DNA from: Spirochaetaceae bacterium UBA6089
GTDB taxonomy: Bacteria; Spirochaetota; Spirochaetia; Treponematales; Rectinemataceae
Assembly: GCA_002435985.1 (NCBI GenBank)
Contig: DIXD01000024.1
Coordinates: forward strand, 13,874-77,873
Direction of reading: 5' to 3'
DNA: 64,000 nt
Below, piece by piece: positions 9,454 through 17,964 of the stretch (position 1 is the stretch's first letter; every line of letters starts with the position of its first letter). Under the pieces are notes generated by a model. The model was not told the DNA's origin. It did no database searches and saw only the letters and a program-made list of their open reading frames with translations. Made by a program: the position numbers and the translations under genes.

Positions 9454-9481
9454 TTTATAGTATCAGCAAGAAATATGCCAA
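9454..9481 (-). promoter_or_regulatory. Predicted promoter of hsp20
   Basis: On the minus strand TTGGCA and TATAAA are spaced by 16 bases, about 90 bases before the hsp20 start. This is a sigma70-type match judged by eye. Confidence 0.5.
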
Positions 9482-9810
9482 AATAAAAAAATAATAATAA
9501 TTCATACTTTATTGTAATATATAGAATTAAATTTACTACTGCTGAGTCTTAACTGCCTGGCTTTTGAGAGCGCTCTTCGTTGGGCCTGTATGAAACGGCG
9601 CTTGTGCCAAGCAGCCTTTCTCTGTATATCCGAACGACACACATGTATTAAAATGAACCATTCGTCTGTATATAATTGAAACAAATGGCCGACAAAACCC
9701 TCTCGTGGTTGTCCGTGCAGTGTGCTTTCATGCCGGCAGAACAGCCCCCCTAGTGCTCTCAACCTTGTGCAAAGGCCAAGAAGGTTGAGAGCACTAGCCA
9801 CGTCGTGCGC
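9482..9810. other. Intergenic region with no convincing gene
   Basis: This stretch between the hsp20 promoter and the end of the ABC fusion gene is AT-rich at 9482-9540. It holds only an open frame (9502-9801, minus strand) with no family match, poor composition and no ribosome site. Its one clear structure is the perfect inverted repeat at 9750-9797. It may be a degraded mobile remnant, but I see no transposase fragment. Confidence 0.5.
9750..9797. repeat. Perfect 17-bp inverted repeat
   Basis: The arms ctagtgctctcaacctt (9750-9766) and its exact reverse complement (9781-9797) flank a 14-base loop. It lies 14 bases past the end of the ABC fusion gene (minus strand). It lacks a clear T run, so it is either a terminator-like 3' hairpin or a REP/MITE-type dispersed element. 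Confidence 0.8.
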
Positions 9811-11544
9811 CTACGTATTCTGGCGCCACCTCAGAAGATATGCCTCGATGGCGTCGATGATCAGATAGAGGACTAGACCGAACAGAGAAAGAGCGAGGAT
9901 GGCCGCATACATATCGGGGTAATCGATGCGCGACCACGCGTCCATGATGTACCAGCCGAGCCCGTCGATGGAAGCGAAAGTCTCCGAGAGGAAGAGCACG
10001 GCGATGGCGGTTCCCATGCTGACGCGGAGCGCGGACATGAGCTCCGGGATCGTGGAGGGTACAATCGCCAGTCTGACGATCGAGAGGCGGGAAAAACCGA
10101 GGATTCTTACGCTGTCGAGCAGGGCAGGAGCGATGCTCTTGGCGGCGTCGCGGCCTGTGACGAAGAGCTGGCCGAAGATGACAAGCCCCATCAAAGCGAC
10201 TTTCGAAGCGTCGCCAAGCCCCAAAAAGAGCATGAGGATGGGAAGGAAGGCCACCTTCGGCATCGGGTGGAAGAAGTATATGAGGGGGGCGAAGAAGTTG
10301 TCGAAGAAACGAATCCGCCCGGCCAGGAGCCCTAGCGTCCACGCAAGAGGCCCGGCTGCCAATAGGGCGAGGAAGACGCGCCGGGCCGAGGCCAGCACAT
10401 GGACCTGGAAGACACCCTTTTGAAAGTTCTCCGAAAAGCTGGCGAAGGCGAGCCGAGGTGAGGGCAAAAAAGGCCGATTCATGAGCGCGGCGGCAGCCCA
10501 CCACACCATACAGATGAATATCGCCGCGGCGAGTATCTGCGCAGTTCTCCTCAAAAAATTCGAGACCGAAGGCGAAAGCCCCGAAGCTGAGCCTGCCGGG
10601 GCAGTTCCGCCTTTTATCTTTGGAGTAGCGTTCTGTGCGGTCTGCGCCTTCCGTGTCACCGCCTCATCGAAGGTTCGGCGGAGTCTGCCCACTGCGGAGA
10701 GGTACGACGCGTGCTGACGAGGATCAGATTGGCCTAAAGGCTCAGAGGAACCAGGGGAAGATTGCGTCGAATGGCCCTGATCGGAATGGCCCTGATCTGA
10801 ATGATATTGATCCGGATAGCCCTGATCCGCCGCCCCGGCGGCGAGTGTCTGCTGCTTTTGTGCTGGAATATCCGGCTTGCTCGGCGCCTGTTCCCACACG
10901 TGGGGATTGTGCACCACCGTACAGCCTTGTACCGGCGTGCTGCCGTCGAGGACGAGGATATCGTCGGCCAGATACACCGCCTCTTCGATCGAGTGCGTGA
11001 CGAGGACAATGGTCGTGTGGTGCGCGCGCTGGATCGTGCGCAGCATGTCCTGGACCGACTCACGCGTCAGCGCATCGAGGCTCGAGAATGGTTCGTCCAT
11101 AAGGATGAGGTCTGCCTCGATGGCGAGAGCCCTGGCGACCGAAACTCTCTGCTGCATGCCTCCCGAAAGTCGCACCGGGTATACTTTTCGCCACTGAGAA
11201 AGCCCGAGCTCTTCGAGGATGTCGCAGACTCTTCTGCGGCGCTCCTCGGCAGGTATGCCGAGGGCCTCGAGCCCCAGACCTGCGTTCCGTTCGACGGTCA
11301 GCCAGGGCAAAAGGCCGAAATCCTGAAAGATGAAGCCGATCCTCGACCGCTGTGTCTGGATACTGCCCCCCTGAGGAGATAAAAGACCGGCGATGAGCCG
11401 CAGGAGTGTCGTCTTGCCGCAGCCGGACGGGCCTATAACCGCCGTGATTCGCTCTTGCTCGAAGTAGGCCGAAAAATGTTCGAAGACGGGGATCGGATTC
11501 CCGCGGACGGTATAAGAAAAACTGATGTTGTCGAGGCTTACCAT
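9811..11544 (-). CDS. ABC importer, ATPase and permease fused in one polypeptide (nitrate/sulfonate/taurine type)
   Basis: A 577-residue fusion. Residues about 1-215 are an SsuB/TauB-type ATPase: Walker A GPSGCGKTT, Q-loop FQDFGLLPW, signature LSGGMQQR, Walker B LILMDEPFSSLD, and H-loop VTHS. Residues about 215-330 form a low-complexity hydrophilic linker with repeated DQG units. Residues about 330-577 are an SsuC/TauC-like permease with five or six membrane segments and a cytoplasmic coupling loop near residues 465-500. In most members of this family these are two separate proteins. The start overlaps the 3' end of the binding-protein gene by 7 bases, so the pair forms a complete importer. 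Its position as the last gene of a ubiD-ubiA-ubiX operon suggests uptake of an aromatic or quinone precursor; that is inference. Confidence 0.88.
   Translation of the reverse strand: MVSLDNISFSYTVRGNPIPVFEHFSAYFEQERITAVIGPSGCGKTTLLRLIAGLLSPQGGSIQTQRSRIGFIFQDFGLLPWLTVERNAGLGLEALGIPAEERRRRVCDILEELGLSQWRKVYPVRLSGGMQQRVSVARALAIEADLILMDEPFSSLDALTRESVQDMLRTIQRAHHTTIVLVTHSIEEAVYLADDILVLDGSTPVQGCTVVHNPHVWEQAPSKPDIPAQKQQTLAAGAADQGYPDQYHSDQGHSDQGHSTQSSPGSSEPLGQSDPRQHASYLSAVGRLRRTFDEAVTRKAQTAQNATPKIKGGTAPAGSASGLSPSVSNFLRRTAQILAAAIFICMVWWAAAALMNRPFLPSPRLAFASFSENFQKGVFQVHVLASARRVFLALLAAGPLAWTLGLLAGRIRFFDNFFAPLIYFFHPMPKVAFLPILMLFLGLGDASKVALMGLVIFGQLFVTGRDAAKSIAPALLDSVRILGFSRLSIVRLAIVPSTIPELMSALRVSMGTAIAVLFLSETFASIDGLGWYIMDAWSRIDYPDMYAAILALSLFGLVLYLIIDAIEAYLLRWRQNT
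10763..10830 (-). repeat. Low-complexity repeat coding the ATPase-permease linker
   Basis: Repeats of roughly 15 bases built around the sequence cctgatc (plus strand) encode several DQG(Y/H) units in the linker of the fusion ABC protein. The repeats stay in frame, which suggests slippage or expansion under selection for a flexible tether. Confidence 0.65.
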
Positions 11545-12467
11545 CCGCTTACCATGCCTGCATCGACGAGGTCGGCGGGCTTTGGCAGTACCTTGACGAG
11601 GCCCTTCGAGAAGAGCCAGTTTTCGGCGCTCTCGATGCCTGCGAGAGACGGAAGGCGCGGCTTCTCGTAGACAGGAAACACAAAGGCGCGGGCCGCATCC
11701 TCAGGGAAGCTGAGCGAATCGACGAGCATCTGTCTGTATTGGTCGGGATTGGCGTTGATGCGCTGGGCCGCCTTCCAGTACGCGCGGTAAAACCGTTGTA
11801 TCGCGACGGTATTCTTTGCAATAACCGAAGGTGGAAAGGCGATGACGCCTGCCTCAAGCCCCGAGTCGTCCGAGGAAATGAGAACTTTTGCCCCGCGGAG
11901 CTTTGCCGCGGTGAGGAACGGCTCAGGTAGAACCGCGGCAGGGATCTGGTCAGAGAGCAGCATTTCGAGGCGCACCGGCATCTTCGGCACCGGAACCAAG
12001 GTAAGGGAGTTTTGATCGAGCCCCGCGCGCTCTGCGCTCCAGTCGGCGAAGTAATGGATGATGGTGTTGAGGGATACGGCCACGTTCTTTCCCCCGAGCT
12101 CTTTCATGGACTGAATGTTCGATTTGGGAGAGACCGCGACCCCGTAGCGACCATTCGTGAGGCTCGTGATCTTAAGTGGAAAACCTCCCTGATTCGCGAG
12201 CACGACGGCAAGCACATCGGTTACCGCGCCGTCGATTTTCCCCGCCTGCAGGGCCGAGTCGCGCTCGACCGCGCTCGAGAAGCGCACGAGGTTGACCTCG
12301 ACGCCTTCGCGCTGAAACAGGCCCTCGTTCGTCGCCACGATGAGCGGAAGGGAATCGGCATCCGCGAAGATTCCGATGCGCAAGGGACCGGCTGTCTGCA
12401 CCGAAGGCTGCGCCCAGGGCTGCACAAGCGCCGCGAGCGCAATCAGGAAAACAGAAAATATTTTCAT
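11538..12467 (-). CDS. Periplasmic substrate-binding protein, NMT1/THI5/SsuA-like
   Basis: A 309-residue binding protein of the NMT1/SsuA superfamily. The N-terminal MKIFSVFLIALAALVQPWAQ is a signal peptide. The body shows the family pattern: GIFADADSLPLIVATNEGLF, FSSAVERDSALQAGKIDG, and a central VAVSLNTIIHYF. I chose ATG 12467 because the signal peptide starts there; the frame is open nine codons further up. The gene follows ubiX by 5 bases and overlaps the ATPase-permease gene by 7. The same fold includes binders of thiamine precursors, sulfonates and aromatic acids, and the superfamily is related to MqnA/MqnD. With ubiD/A/X as partners, a carboxylated aromatic ligand is plausible but unproven. 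Confidence 0.85.
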   Translation of the reverse strand: MKIFSVFLIALAALVQPWAQPSVQTAGPLRIGIFADADSLPLIVATNEGLFQREGVEVNLVRFSSAVERDSALQAGKIDGAVTDVLAVVLANQGGFPLKITSLTNGRYGVAVSPKSNIQSMKELGGKNVAVSLNTIIHYFADWSAERAGLDQNSLTLVPVPKMPVRLEMLLSDQIPAAVLPEPFLTAAKLRGAKVLISSDDSGLEAGVIAFPPSVIAKNTVAIQRFYRAYWKAAQRINANPDQYRQMLVDSLSFPEDAARAFVFPVYEKPRLPSLAGIESAENWLFSKGLVKVLPKPADLVDAGMVSGW

Positions 12468-12472
12468 GGGAA

Positions 12473-13078
12473 TTATGGCTCCTCTCGACTCCATCTGAAA
12501 ACATTTTTATCGATAATGCCCAGATGGTCAAGTATCCGATACACGACGGTGTCCACGAGGGATTCGATATCCTTGGGTTTGCCGTAAAAGCTGGGAGAGG
12601 CGGGAAGGATAACGGCGCCCGCTTCCTTGAGCTGGGTCATGGCGCGGAGCGAGATCAGAGAGAGCGGGGTCTCGCGGGGCACGAGAATGAGCGGCCACCC
12701 CTCCTTGAGGGCAACTGCGCCTGCGCGGTGGATGAGGTTTGTACAGGTCCCGCTCGAAATAGCGCCCAGTGTACCCATAGAACAGGGAACGATGACGGTG
12801 CCCGAGATGCGGAATGAGCCTGAGGCGATGGAAGCGGAAAAATCGCTGTTCTCGTGGAGCCGGATGAGGGTGGGAGCACCTTCCGGGCCGCCCTGTCGCT
12901 GCAGCTTTCCAAGCCAATAGCCCAGCGGCCGGCCTGTCTCTTCCAGAAGCACTCGGGCACCCCACTCGCTCGCCACCACATGGAGAATGACGCCTCTTGC
13001 GGCGAGTGCGGACATGAGGCGTACCGCATAAACGCCACCGGATGCGCCGGTTATGCAGACGAGGTAGCGAATAGGCAT
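12473..13078 (-). CDS. ubiX: Flavin prenyltransferase, UbiX family
   Basis: A 201-residue enzyme that joins dimethylallyl phosphate to FMN to make the prenylated flavin needed by UbiD. The N-terminal VCITGASGGVYAVRLMSAL is the Rossmann-like FMN-binding start. VVASEWG, DFSASIASGSF, VIVPCSMGTLGAISSG and LVPRETPLSLI are all diagnostic family segments. Length is typical (about 190-205). It sits 9 bases after ubiA and in one operon with ubiD, so cofactor maker and user are co-expressed. In organisms with the futalosine route the homologue is called MqnM; I cannot tell these apart from sequence alone. Confidence 0.93.
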   Translation of the reverse strand: MPIRYLVCITGASGGVYAVRLMSALAARGVILHVVASEWGARVLLEETGRPLGYWLGKLQRQGGPEGAPTLIRLHENSDFSASIASGSFRISGTVIVPCSMGTLGAISSGTCTNLIHRAGAVALKEGWPLILVPRETPLSLISLRAMTQLKEAGAVILPASPSFYGKPKDIESLVDTVVYRILDHLGIIDKNVFRWSREEP

Positions 13079-13087
13079 AGCTGTATT

Positions 13088-14092
13088 CTAGCGTACGTAA
13101 ATATCTAAGGCAACACCGAATAGATAGATAATTGGAAGAATCTGATTCAGCGTGTAGGCCGCCAGTTTGATACGGTGCTCGGTTTTTTGGACCGCAATGA
13201 GCTGCTCCGCCACAAGAAGAACAAAACAGAGCGCAAGGGCGATGGCCGTAAAGAGTCCTGGCGTTTCCCAGAAATAGTAAATGCTTGCGAAGCCCAACAA
13301 TGCACCCGTGTGACTCAGTGCGGCGAAGATGCGGCCGCCGGTCTCGCCGAAACGGGCCGGAATCGAATAGAGGTGCTCCTTTCGGTCGAATTCGATGTCC
13401 TGAAGTGCATAGAGGATATCGAATCCTGCGACCCAGAGGGCTACGCCCGCAGTGAGGGGAAAGTAGCGCAGCTGAAATGTTCCTGAAATGCCCAAGAAAG
13501 CGCCCATGGTGGCGGCCGAGCAGGCGATGCCGAGCCAGTAGTGGGACAGCCACGTAAAGCGCTTCGTGTACGAGTATCCGAAGAGGAGGACACCTGCGAC
13601 GGGCAAGAGCATGACGCAGAGCGGGTTGAGCATCGCCGCGCCGAGCACGAGGAGGGCGAGCATGAATGCGGTGAAGAGCCAGAGGTCTCGAGGTTTGAGT
13701 CGGCCGCTCGGTAGGTGCCGACCTGCGGTGCGGGGGTTTTTCGAGTCGATATCCTTGTCGATGATGCGGTTGAGGGCGTTGGCTGCGTTGCGCGCCCCAA
13801 AGGCGGCGACGACAATCCAGAAGAGTTTCCAGAACGGGGGCCGGCCGTCGGTCTCCAGCAGTATCGCGCTGATCACGAATGGAAGTGAAAAGAGCGTGTG
13901 GGAGATCATCACGGAGTCGCCAATGGCGCCGAGACGCCGGAAAGGGCTGCGCCCCTCGGCAGTACCTGTGGCTCGCCCGACATCTTGTACTGAGCTCCGT
14001 GCCTTTGGGCTTATATCAATAGGCTCCCCACAAGGCGCACTTTGTGGCGCCCCCGTCGGCGCACCGTCAATGTTTTGTCTGTCCGATGCCAT
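13088..14092 (-). CDS. UbiA-family polyprenyltransferase
   Basis: A 334-residue integral membrane enzyme that attaches a polyprenyl chain to an aromatic acceptor. The first Asp-rich motif is NALNRIIDKDIDSKNPRT. The second is YALQDIEFDRKE. Seven to nine hydrophobic segments fill residues about 65-330. The first 60 residues are polar and disordered-looking, with no counterpart in UbiA. The ATG at 14092 lies inside the ubiD 3' end (26-base overlap). A later start near the MISHTLF segment would give a more typical length, so the N-terminus is uncertain. Candidate roles are 4-hydroxybenzoate or 1,4-dihydroxy-6-naphthoate prenylation (UbiA or MqnP). The linked UbiD and UbiX support a carboxylated acceptor that is decarboxylated later. 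Confidence 0.88.
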   Translation of the reverse strand: MASDRQNIDGAPTGAPQSAPCGEPIDISPKARSSVQDVGRATGTAEGRSPFRRLGAIGDSVMISHTLFSLPFVISAILLETDGRPPFWKLFWIVVAAFGARNAANALNRIIDKDIDSKNPRTAGRHLPSGRLKPRDLWLFTAFMLALLVLGAAMLNPLCVMLLPVAGVLLFGYSYTKRFTWLSHYWLGIACSAATMGAFLGISGTFQLRYFPLTAGVALWVAGFDILYALQDIEFDRKEHLYSIPARFGETGGRIFAALSHTGALLGFASIYYFWETPGLFTAIALALCFVLLVAEQLIAVQKTEHRIKLAAYTLNQILPIIYLFGVALDIYVR

Positions 14093-15533
14093 AGTCTTTC
14101 CAGCGAGCATTGACGAGTTCGACGATGTCGGTGCGCATCGCGAGCGGATCCGGCCACTCTCGCTCGTGACCTTCCTCCGGCCACTTGTGCGTCGCATCGA
14201 TGCCGAGGCGGGTACCGAAGCGCGGCGCAGGCGATGCATGGTCGAGCGCGTCGAGCGGTCCTTTTGAAAACACGAGGTCGCGCTCTGCGTCGATGTTGTT
14301 GAAGACCTTCCAGGCGACCGCCGAGAGGTCCTGCAGGGAAACATCGTCGTCCACCACTACGATCAGCTTTGTGTACATGAGCTGGCCCATGCCCCAGAGG
14401 AAGTTCATGACCTTGCGCGCCTGGCCCGGATAGCGCTTGTGGATCGACACGAGGACGCAGTTGTGGAAGACGCCTTCGATGGGCATGTTGATGTCGCGGA
14501 TCTCCGGGCAGAGCTGTTTGAGGAGGGGCAAAAAGAGGCGCTCCGTGGCCTTTGCGAGGAAGCAGTCCTCCTTCGGCGGAATGCCGACGATGGTCGCGGG
14601 GTACACGGGGTTCTCTCGCCGCGTCATGCGCTCGAGATGGAAAACCGGATACTCGTCGGGCAGGGAATAGAAACCGGTGTGGTCTCCGAATGGCCCTTCG
14701 AGGCGGAATTCTTCGGGGTCGACGTAGCCTTCGAGGATGAACTCGGCGTCCGCGGGCGCGAGGATGCCCGTATCGCCGATCTCGACGACGTCGGCCGCTC
14801 TGCCGCGCAAAAAGCCCGCGAACATCGCCTCCCAAATGCCCTCGGGCAGGGGGGCGGTGGCGGCGTAGGTGACTGCGGGATCTCCGCCCAGGGCGACGAT
14901 GACGGGCATGCGGCGTCTCTGCGCCTGGTATTTCTGGAAGAAGTGCGCGCCGTCCTTGTGGATGTGCCAGTGCATGCCGGCGGTCCGATCGTCGTACACC
15001 TGCATGCGGTACATCCCCCAGTTTTGGGCACCTGTCTCGGGGTCGACCGTACAGACGACAGGCAGGGTGAGAAAGCGCCCGCCGTCCTGCGGCCAGCACT
15101 GAATGACGGGGAGGCTGTCGAAGCCCCTTTCATCCTCAACGGCGCGGCAGGGTGCGCGCCGCACCTTTTTGGGCATGAGGGAGCGCGCTATAGGCAGTTT
15201 GGGGAGTGCCTCGGGGATGGCCGAAAGCAGCGAAAAATCTCGCAGCTGGCTCCAAGCCCAGCCGATGAGCGATTCGATCTCGCTCGCCTTGTCGTCAAGA
15301 CTCTCGGCGCCGAGCGACCATGCCATCCGCTTTTCGGATCCGTAGGCGTTGATGAGCAGCGGCCAGGCGGACCCGCGCACATGCTCGAAGAGCAGGGCAG
15401 GGCCGCCCTCCTTCATCACCCTGTCGGCGATTTCGGTGATTTCGAGGATAGGATCGACTTCGGCGGATATCCTCGCCAGTTCGCCTTTGGAATCAAGAAA
15501 GGAAATAAATTCCCGTAACCCGCTGTATGCCAT
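14067..15533 (-). CDS. ubiD: UbiD-family decarboxylase
   Basis: A 488-residue prenylated-FMN-dependent decarboxylase of 3-polyprenyl-4-hydroxybenzoate or the equivalent naphthoate. Family segments run along the length: YSGLREFISFLDSKGELARI at the start, GMYRMQVYDDRTAGMHW, EFRLEGPFGDHTGFYS (the acidic E-(x)n-E/D active-site region), and INMPIEGVFHNC. Length is typical (about 480-500). It is the first gene of the minus-strand operon ubiD-ubiA-ubiX-binding protein-ABC fusion. The start has no good ribosome site. A promoter ending 8 bases upstream suggests a nearly leaderless message. The MqnL assignment (futalosine menaquinone route) is equally possible. Confidence 0.92.
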   Translation of the reverse strand: MAYSGLREFISFLDSKGELARISAEVDPILEITEIADRVMKEGGPALLFEHVRGSAWPLLINAYGSEKRMAWSLGAESLDDKASEIESLIGWAWSQLRDFSLLSAIPEALPKLPIARSLMPKKVRRAPCRAVEDERGFDSLPVIQCWPQDGGRFLTLPVVCTVDPETGAQNWGMYRMQVYDDRTAGMHWHIHKDGAHFFQKYQAQRRRMPVIVALGGDPAVTYAATAPLPEGIWEAMFAGFLRGRAADVVEIGDTGILAPADAEFILEGYVDPEEFRLEGPFGDHTGFYSLPDEYPVFHLERMTRRENPVYPATIVGIPPKEDCFLAKATERLFLPLLKQLCPEIRDINMPIEGVFHNCVLVSIHKRYPGQARKVMNFLWGMGQLMYTKLIVVVDDDVSLQDLSAVAWKVFNNIDAERDLVFSKGPLDALDHASPAPRFGTRLGIDATHKWPEEGHEREWPDPLAMRTDIVELVNARWKDYGIGQTKH

Positions 15534-15541
15534 ACGACTTC

Positions 15542-15570
15542 AGTATAATAACGGAGAGAAGCATATCCAA
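15542..15570 (-). promoter_or_regulatory. Predicted promoter of the ubiD operon, nearly leaderless
   Basis: On the minus strand TTGGAT and TATACT are spaced by 17 bases. The -10 box ends 8 bases before the ubiD ATG, so transcription would begin at or just before the start codon. Confidence 0.45.
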
Positions 15571-15680
15571 GACCCAGGGCTCATCTGTTATAATTATTCA
15601 TTTTATTTTCAGGAATTTCATATGGAATGAGCCTCTAAGAATCGTTAGCATGGAGCTTGAATTTTCGAAAAGGAAGTGCC

Positions 15681-16466
15681 ATGTCGGAGATCATCATCAG
15701 CCTTGATAAGGTAAGAAAAGTCTACTTCCTCGATACCGTCGAAGTGGAGGCATTGAAAGACATCTCCCTCGATATTCATGCAGGGGACTTTGTGAGCATC
15801 GCAGGCCCTTCGGGATCGGGAAAGACAACGATTTTGAACCTCATCGGCTGTGTCGACAAGCCCACCTCAGGCACGGTCATCGTTCACGGCAAGCGCACGA
15901 GCGACCTCGACGACGATAGCCTGACCGAACTTCGTCATAAGTCCATAGGGTTTATTTTCCAGAGCTTCAACCTCATTCCCGTGCTCAATATCCGCGAAAA
16001 CGTGGAGCTGCCTCTCCTTTTGGACGGCCGGTCGGGGAGCGAACACAAGGCCGACCGCAAAGACTGGGTGGACTACCTCATAGAGAGCGTCGGGCTCAAG
16101 GACCGCATGCTGCATAAGCCGGCGGAACTGTCGGGCGGCCAGCGCCAGCGCGTCGCCATTGCCCGCGCCCTTGTGATGAAGCCCGCCATCGTGCTCGCCG
16201 ACGAGCCGACCGCCAACCTCGATTCGGCCACGGGCGAGAGCATTCTGCGCCTCATGCGCCACATGAACGAGACCCTCGGCACCACCTTCATCTTCAGCAC
16301 GCACGATCCGGACATCGTCGAAGAGGCCGACCACCTCATTCGCCTCCGCGACGGCAGGATCGTCGAAGACCGCAGGATACATGGGAAGACTTCGATCGAT
16401 TTTGCCGTGGCGAGGGGCACGAACGAAGCCGTCGACGCCACAGAGACAGAAGGCGGGCAGCCATGA
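15681..16466 (+). CDS. ABC transporter ATPase, LolD/MacB type
   Basis: A 261-residue ATPase of the LolD/MacB/FtsE-related group. Walker A GPSGSGKTT, Q-loop FQSFNLIPVL, signature LSGGQRQRVAIARAL, Walker B IVLADEPTANLDS and the H-loop STHD are all complete. ATG 15681 is chosen because AAAAGGAA precedes it; an upstream in-frame ATG at 15657 lacks a ribosome site. It overlaps the first permease gene by four bases. Together with the two FtsX-type permeases it should form a heterodimeric mechanotransmission ABC complex that drives work in the periplasm rather than classic transport. Its operon partners point to lipoprotein or lipid traffic to the outer membrane. Confidence 0.92.
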   Translation: MSEIIISLDKVRKVYFLDTVEVEALKDISLDIHAGDFVSIAGPSGSGKTTILNLIGCVDKPTSGTVIVHGKRTSDLDDDSLTELRHKSIGFIFQSFNLIPVLNIRENVELPLLLDGRSGSEHKADRKDWVDYLIESVGLKDRMLHKPAELSGGQRQRVAIARALVMKPAIVLADEPTANLDSATGESILRLMRHMNETLGTTFIFSTHDPDIVEEADHLIRLRDGRIVEDRRIHGKTSIDFAVARGTNEAVDATETEGGQP

Positions 16467-17962
16467 TCGCAGCTCGGCTGGCGTGGGGCAATCTCGGCCT
16501 CCATCGGCGAAAGTCTCTCCTCATCGGCATGATCATGGGTATGGGCATCCTTATTCTATTTTTGGGGAATTCGCTCATCGATACTGCGCTTTCGGGCCTT
16601 CAGCGCATGTTTGTCCAAGGCTATACCGGGGACCTCATGATCACCGGTCCCACCGAATTTTCCACCACGGTGCTCGGCGAGACGGCGGGGAGCGAGGAGG
16701 TGCTTCCTCACATTGCCCAGATAAAAAAATACGAGGATTTTTTGGCGAGCCGGAGCGATGTTGCGTCGACGCTACCCCTTTTGAGCGGGCAGGTGTCGTT
16801 CGGCATCGGCGAGACCGAGCTCGGCTCCGGGTACTGCTTTGGCGTGAACGTCGAGGACTACCGCAACTTCTTCCCCGACAACGTGACGCTGGTGAACGGC
16901 GACTGGCCTACTACAGATGAGGGACCATGGGTTCTGCTCTCCGAGCCCACACTCGAGCTCATCAATACGAGCGCAGCGAGCCCCGTAGAGCCCGGCACGA
17001 AGATCATCATGTCGGCCCTCGCGAACTCCGCGGGCACCGTCATCCGCGAGGTCACGGTGAAAGGCGTGATCAAGTTCAACCAGAGTAACCAGCAGCTTGC
17101 CGGTATCACCCTGGTCGATGCGGACACCATGCGCGACCTTTTAGGATTTGCGAGCCTCAGGGATGGAGCCCCTGTTCTGTCGGCACAGGAAGCGGCTTTT
17201 GTGGCCGGCTTCGACCCGGAAAGCCTGTTCACCGACCTCTTTGCCGGAAGCGACGGAACGACGGCGAATGGGGTGACCCAGGAAGCCCAAGACGCGAAGC
17301 AAGGTGACTCGGCGCAGAGCTCTGGGCAGGGCATGAGCTCTTTCTCCGCGCAGACAAGCTTTGTAGCCGACCCCGTGCCCGCGTGGCAGTTTCTTCTCGT
17401 GCGTGTCAAACCAGGGGCAGATGCCTCGAGGCTCATCTCCGACCTTTCGGCCTTCTCGGAGAAAATCGGCGACGGAGACCACGTGCAGGATTGGATTGCG
17501 GGCGCAGGCAGGGTCGCGCGCACTGCGGTGACCATACGTCTCGCCTTCAATCTCCTCGTTGCGGTCGTGGCGGTCGTCGTGGTCATGATCATGATGAACG
17601 TGCTCGTCATCTCGGTCAATGAGCGGCTCTACGAGATCGGCACGCTCCGGGCGATCGGTGCGAAGCGCCGCGTGGTGCGGAACATGATTTTGTTCGAGAC
17701 GACCTTTTTGGCTCTCATCGCGGGGGCAGCAGGCCTGCTCGTCGGCCTTGTTCTGCTTCTGGTCCTGGGAAAGATAGGGATAAGGGCGCCGAATCTATTC
17801 TTCGAGGCGTTGTTCGGGGGACAGGTACTTAAGCCGATGGTGTCCGGCAGGGCGGCGATCACCGCCTTCCTCTGGATTCTGGCGATGGGGCTCGGCGCGT
17901 CGTGGTATCCGACCATCGTCGCGCTGCGGATCGAGCCGGTTGTCGCCATGAGAGGAGACTGA
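16463..17962 (+). CDS. FtsX/LolCE-type ABC permease subunit 1
   Basis: A 499-residue protein with the MacB/LolC layout. One N-terminal membrane segment lies at about 13-35, a large periplasmic domain follows, and three C-terminal membrane segments lie at about 355-385, 413-440 and 465-485. The FtsX signature NERLYEIGTLRAIGAKRRVV sits in the coupling helix region between segments 2 and 3. The periplasmic domain carries a Ser/Gln/Gly-rich low-complexity insert at about 265-305. It begins inside the ATPase stop codon (ATGA overlap) and ends 2 bases before the second permease. Family knowledge gives the complex role; the cargo is not shown. Confidence 0.88.
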   Translation: MIAARLAWGNLGLHRRKSLLIGMIMGMGILILFLGNSLIDTALSGLQRMFVQGYTGDLMITGPTEFSTTVLGETAGSEEVLPHIAQIKKYEDFLASRSDVASTLPLLSGQVSFGIGETELGSGYCFGVNVEDYRNFFPDNVTLVNGDWPTTDEGPWVLLSEPTLELINTSAASPVEPGTKIIMSALANSAGTVIREVTVKGVIKFNQSNQQLAGITLVDADTMRDLLGFASLRDGAPVLSAQEAAFVAGFDPESLFTDLFAGSDGTTANGVTQEAQDAKQGDSAQSSGQGMSSFSAQTSFVADPVPAWQFLLVRVKPGADASRLISDLSAFSEKIGDGDHVQDWIAGAGRVARTAVTIRLAFNLLVAVVAVVVVMIMMNVLVISVNERLYEIGTLRAIGAKRRVVRNMILFETTFLALIAGAAGLLVGLVLLLVLGKIGIRAPNLFFEALFGGQVLKPMVSGRAAITAFLWILAMGLGASWYPTIVALRIEPVVAMRGD

Positions 17963-17964
17963 AA

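Noticed and set aside
9502..9801. 99-residue open frame on the minus strand between hsp20 and the ABC fusion
   Set aside because: No family resemblance, no ribosome site, and it runs through the perfect inverted repeat and an AT-rich tract.
12528..13553. 341-residue frame on the minus strand across ubiX and ubiA
   Set aside because: It is an alternative frame of two genes with clear UbiX and UbiA signatures.
14093..14344. N-terminal extension of the UbiA-family frame
   Set aside because: These codons are inside ubiD in another frame and do not look like a UbiA N-terminus; the ATG at 14092 is used.
14439..15518. 359-residue frame on the plus strand
   Set aside because: It is antisense to ubiD, whose family motifs are complete.
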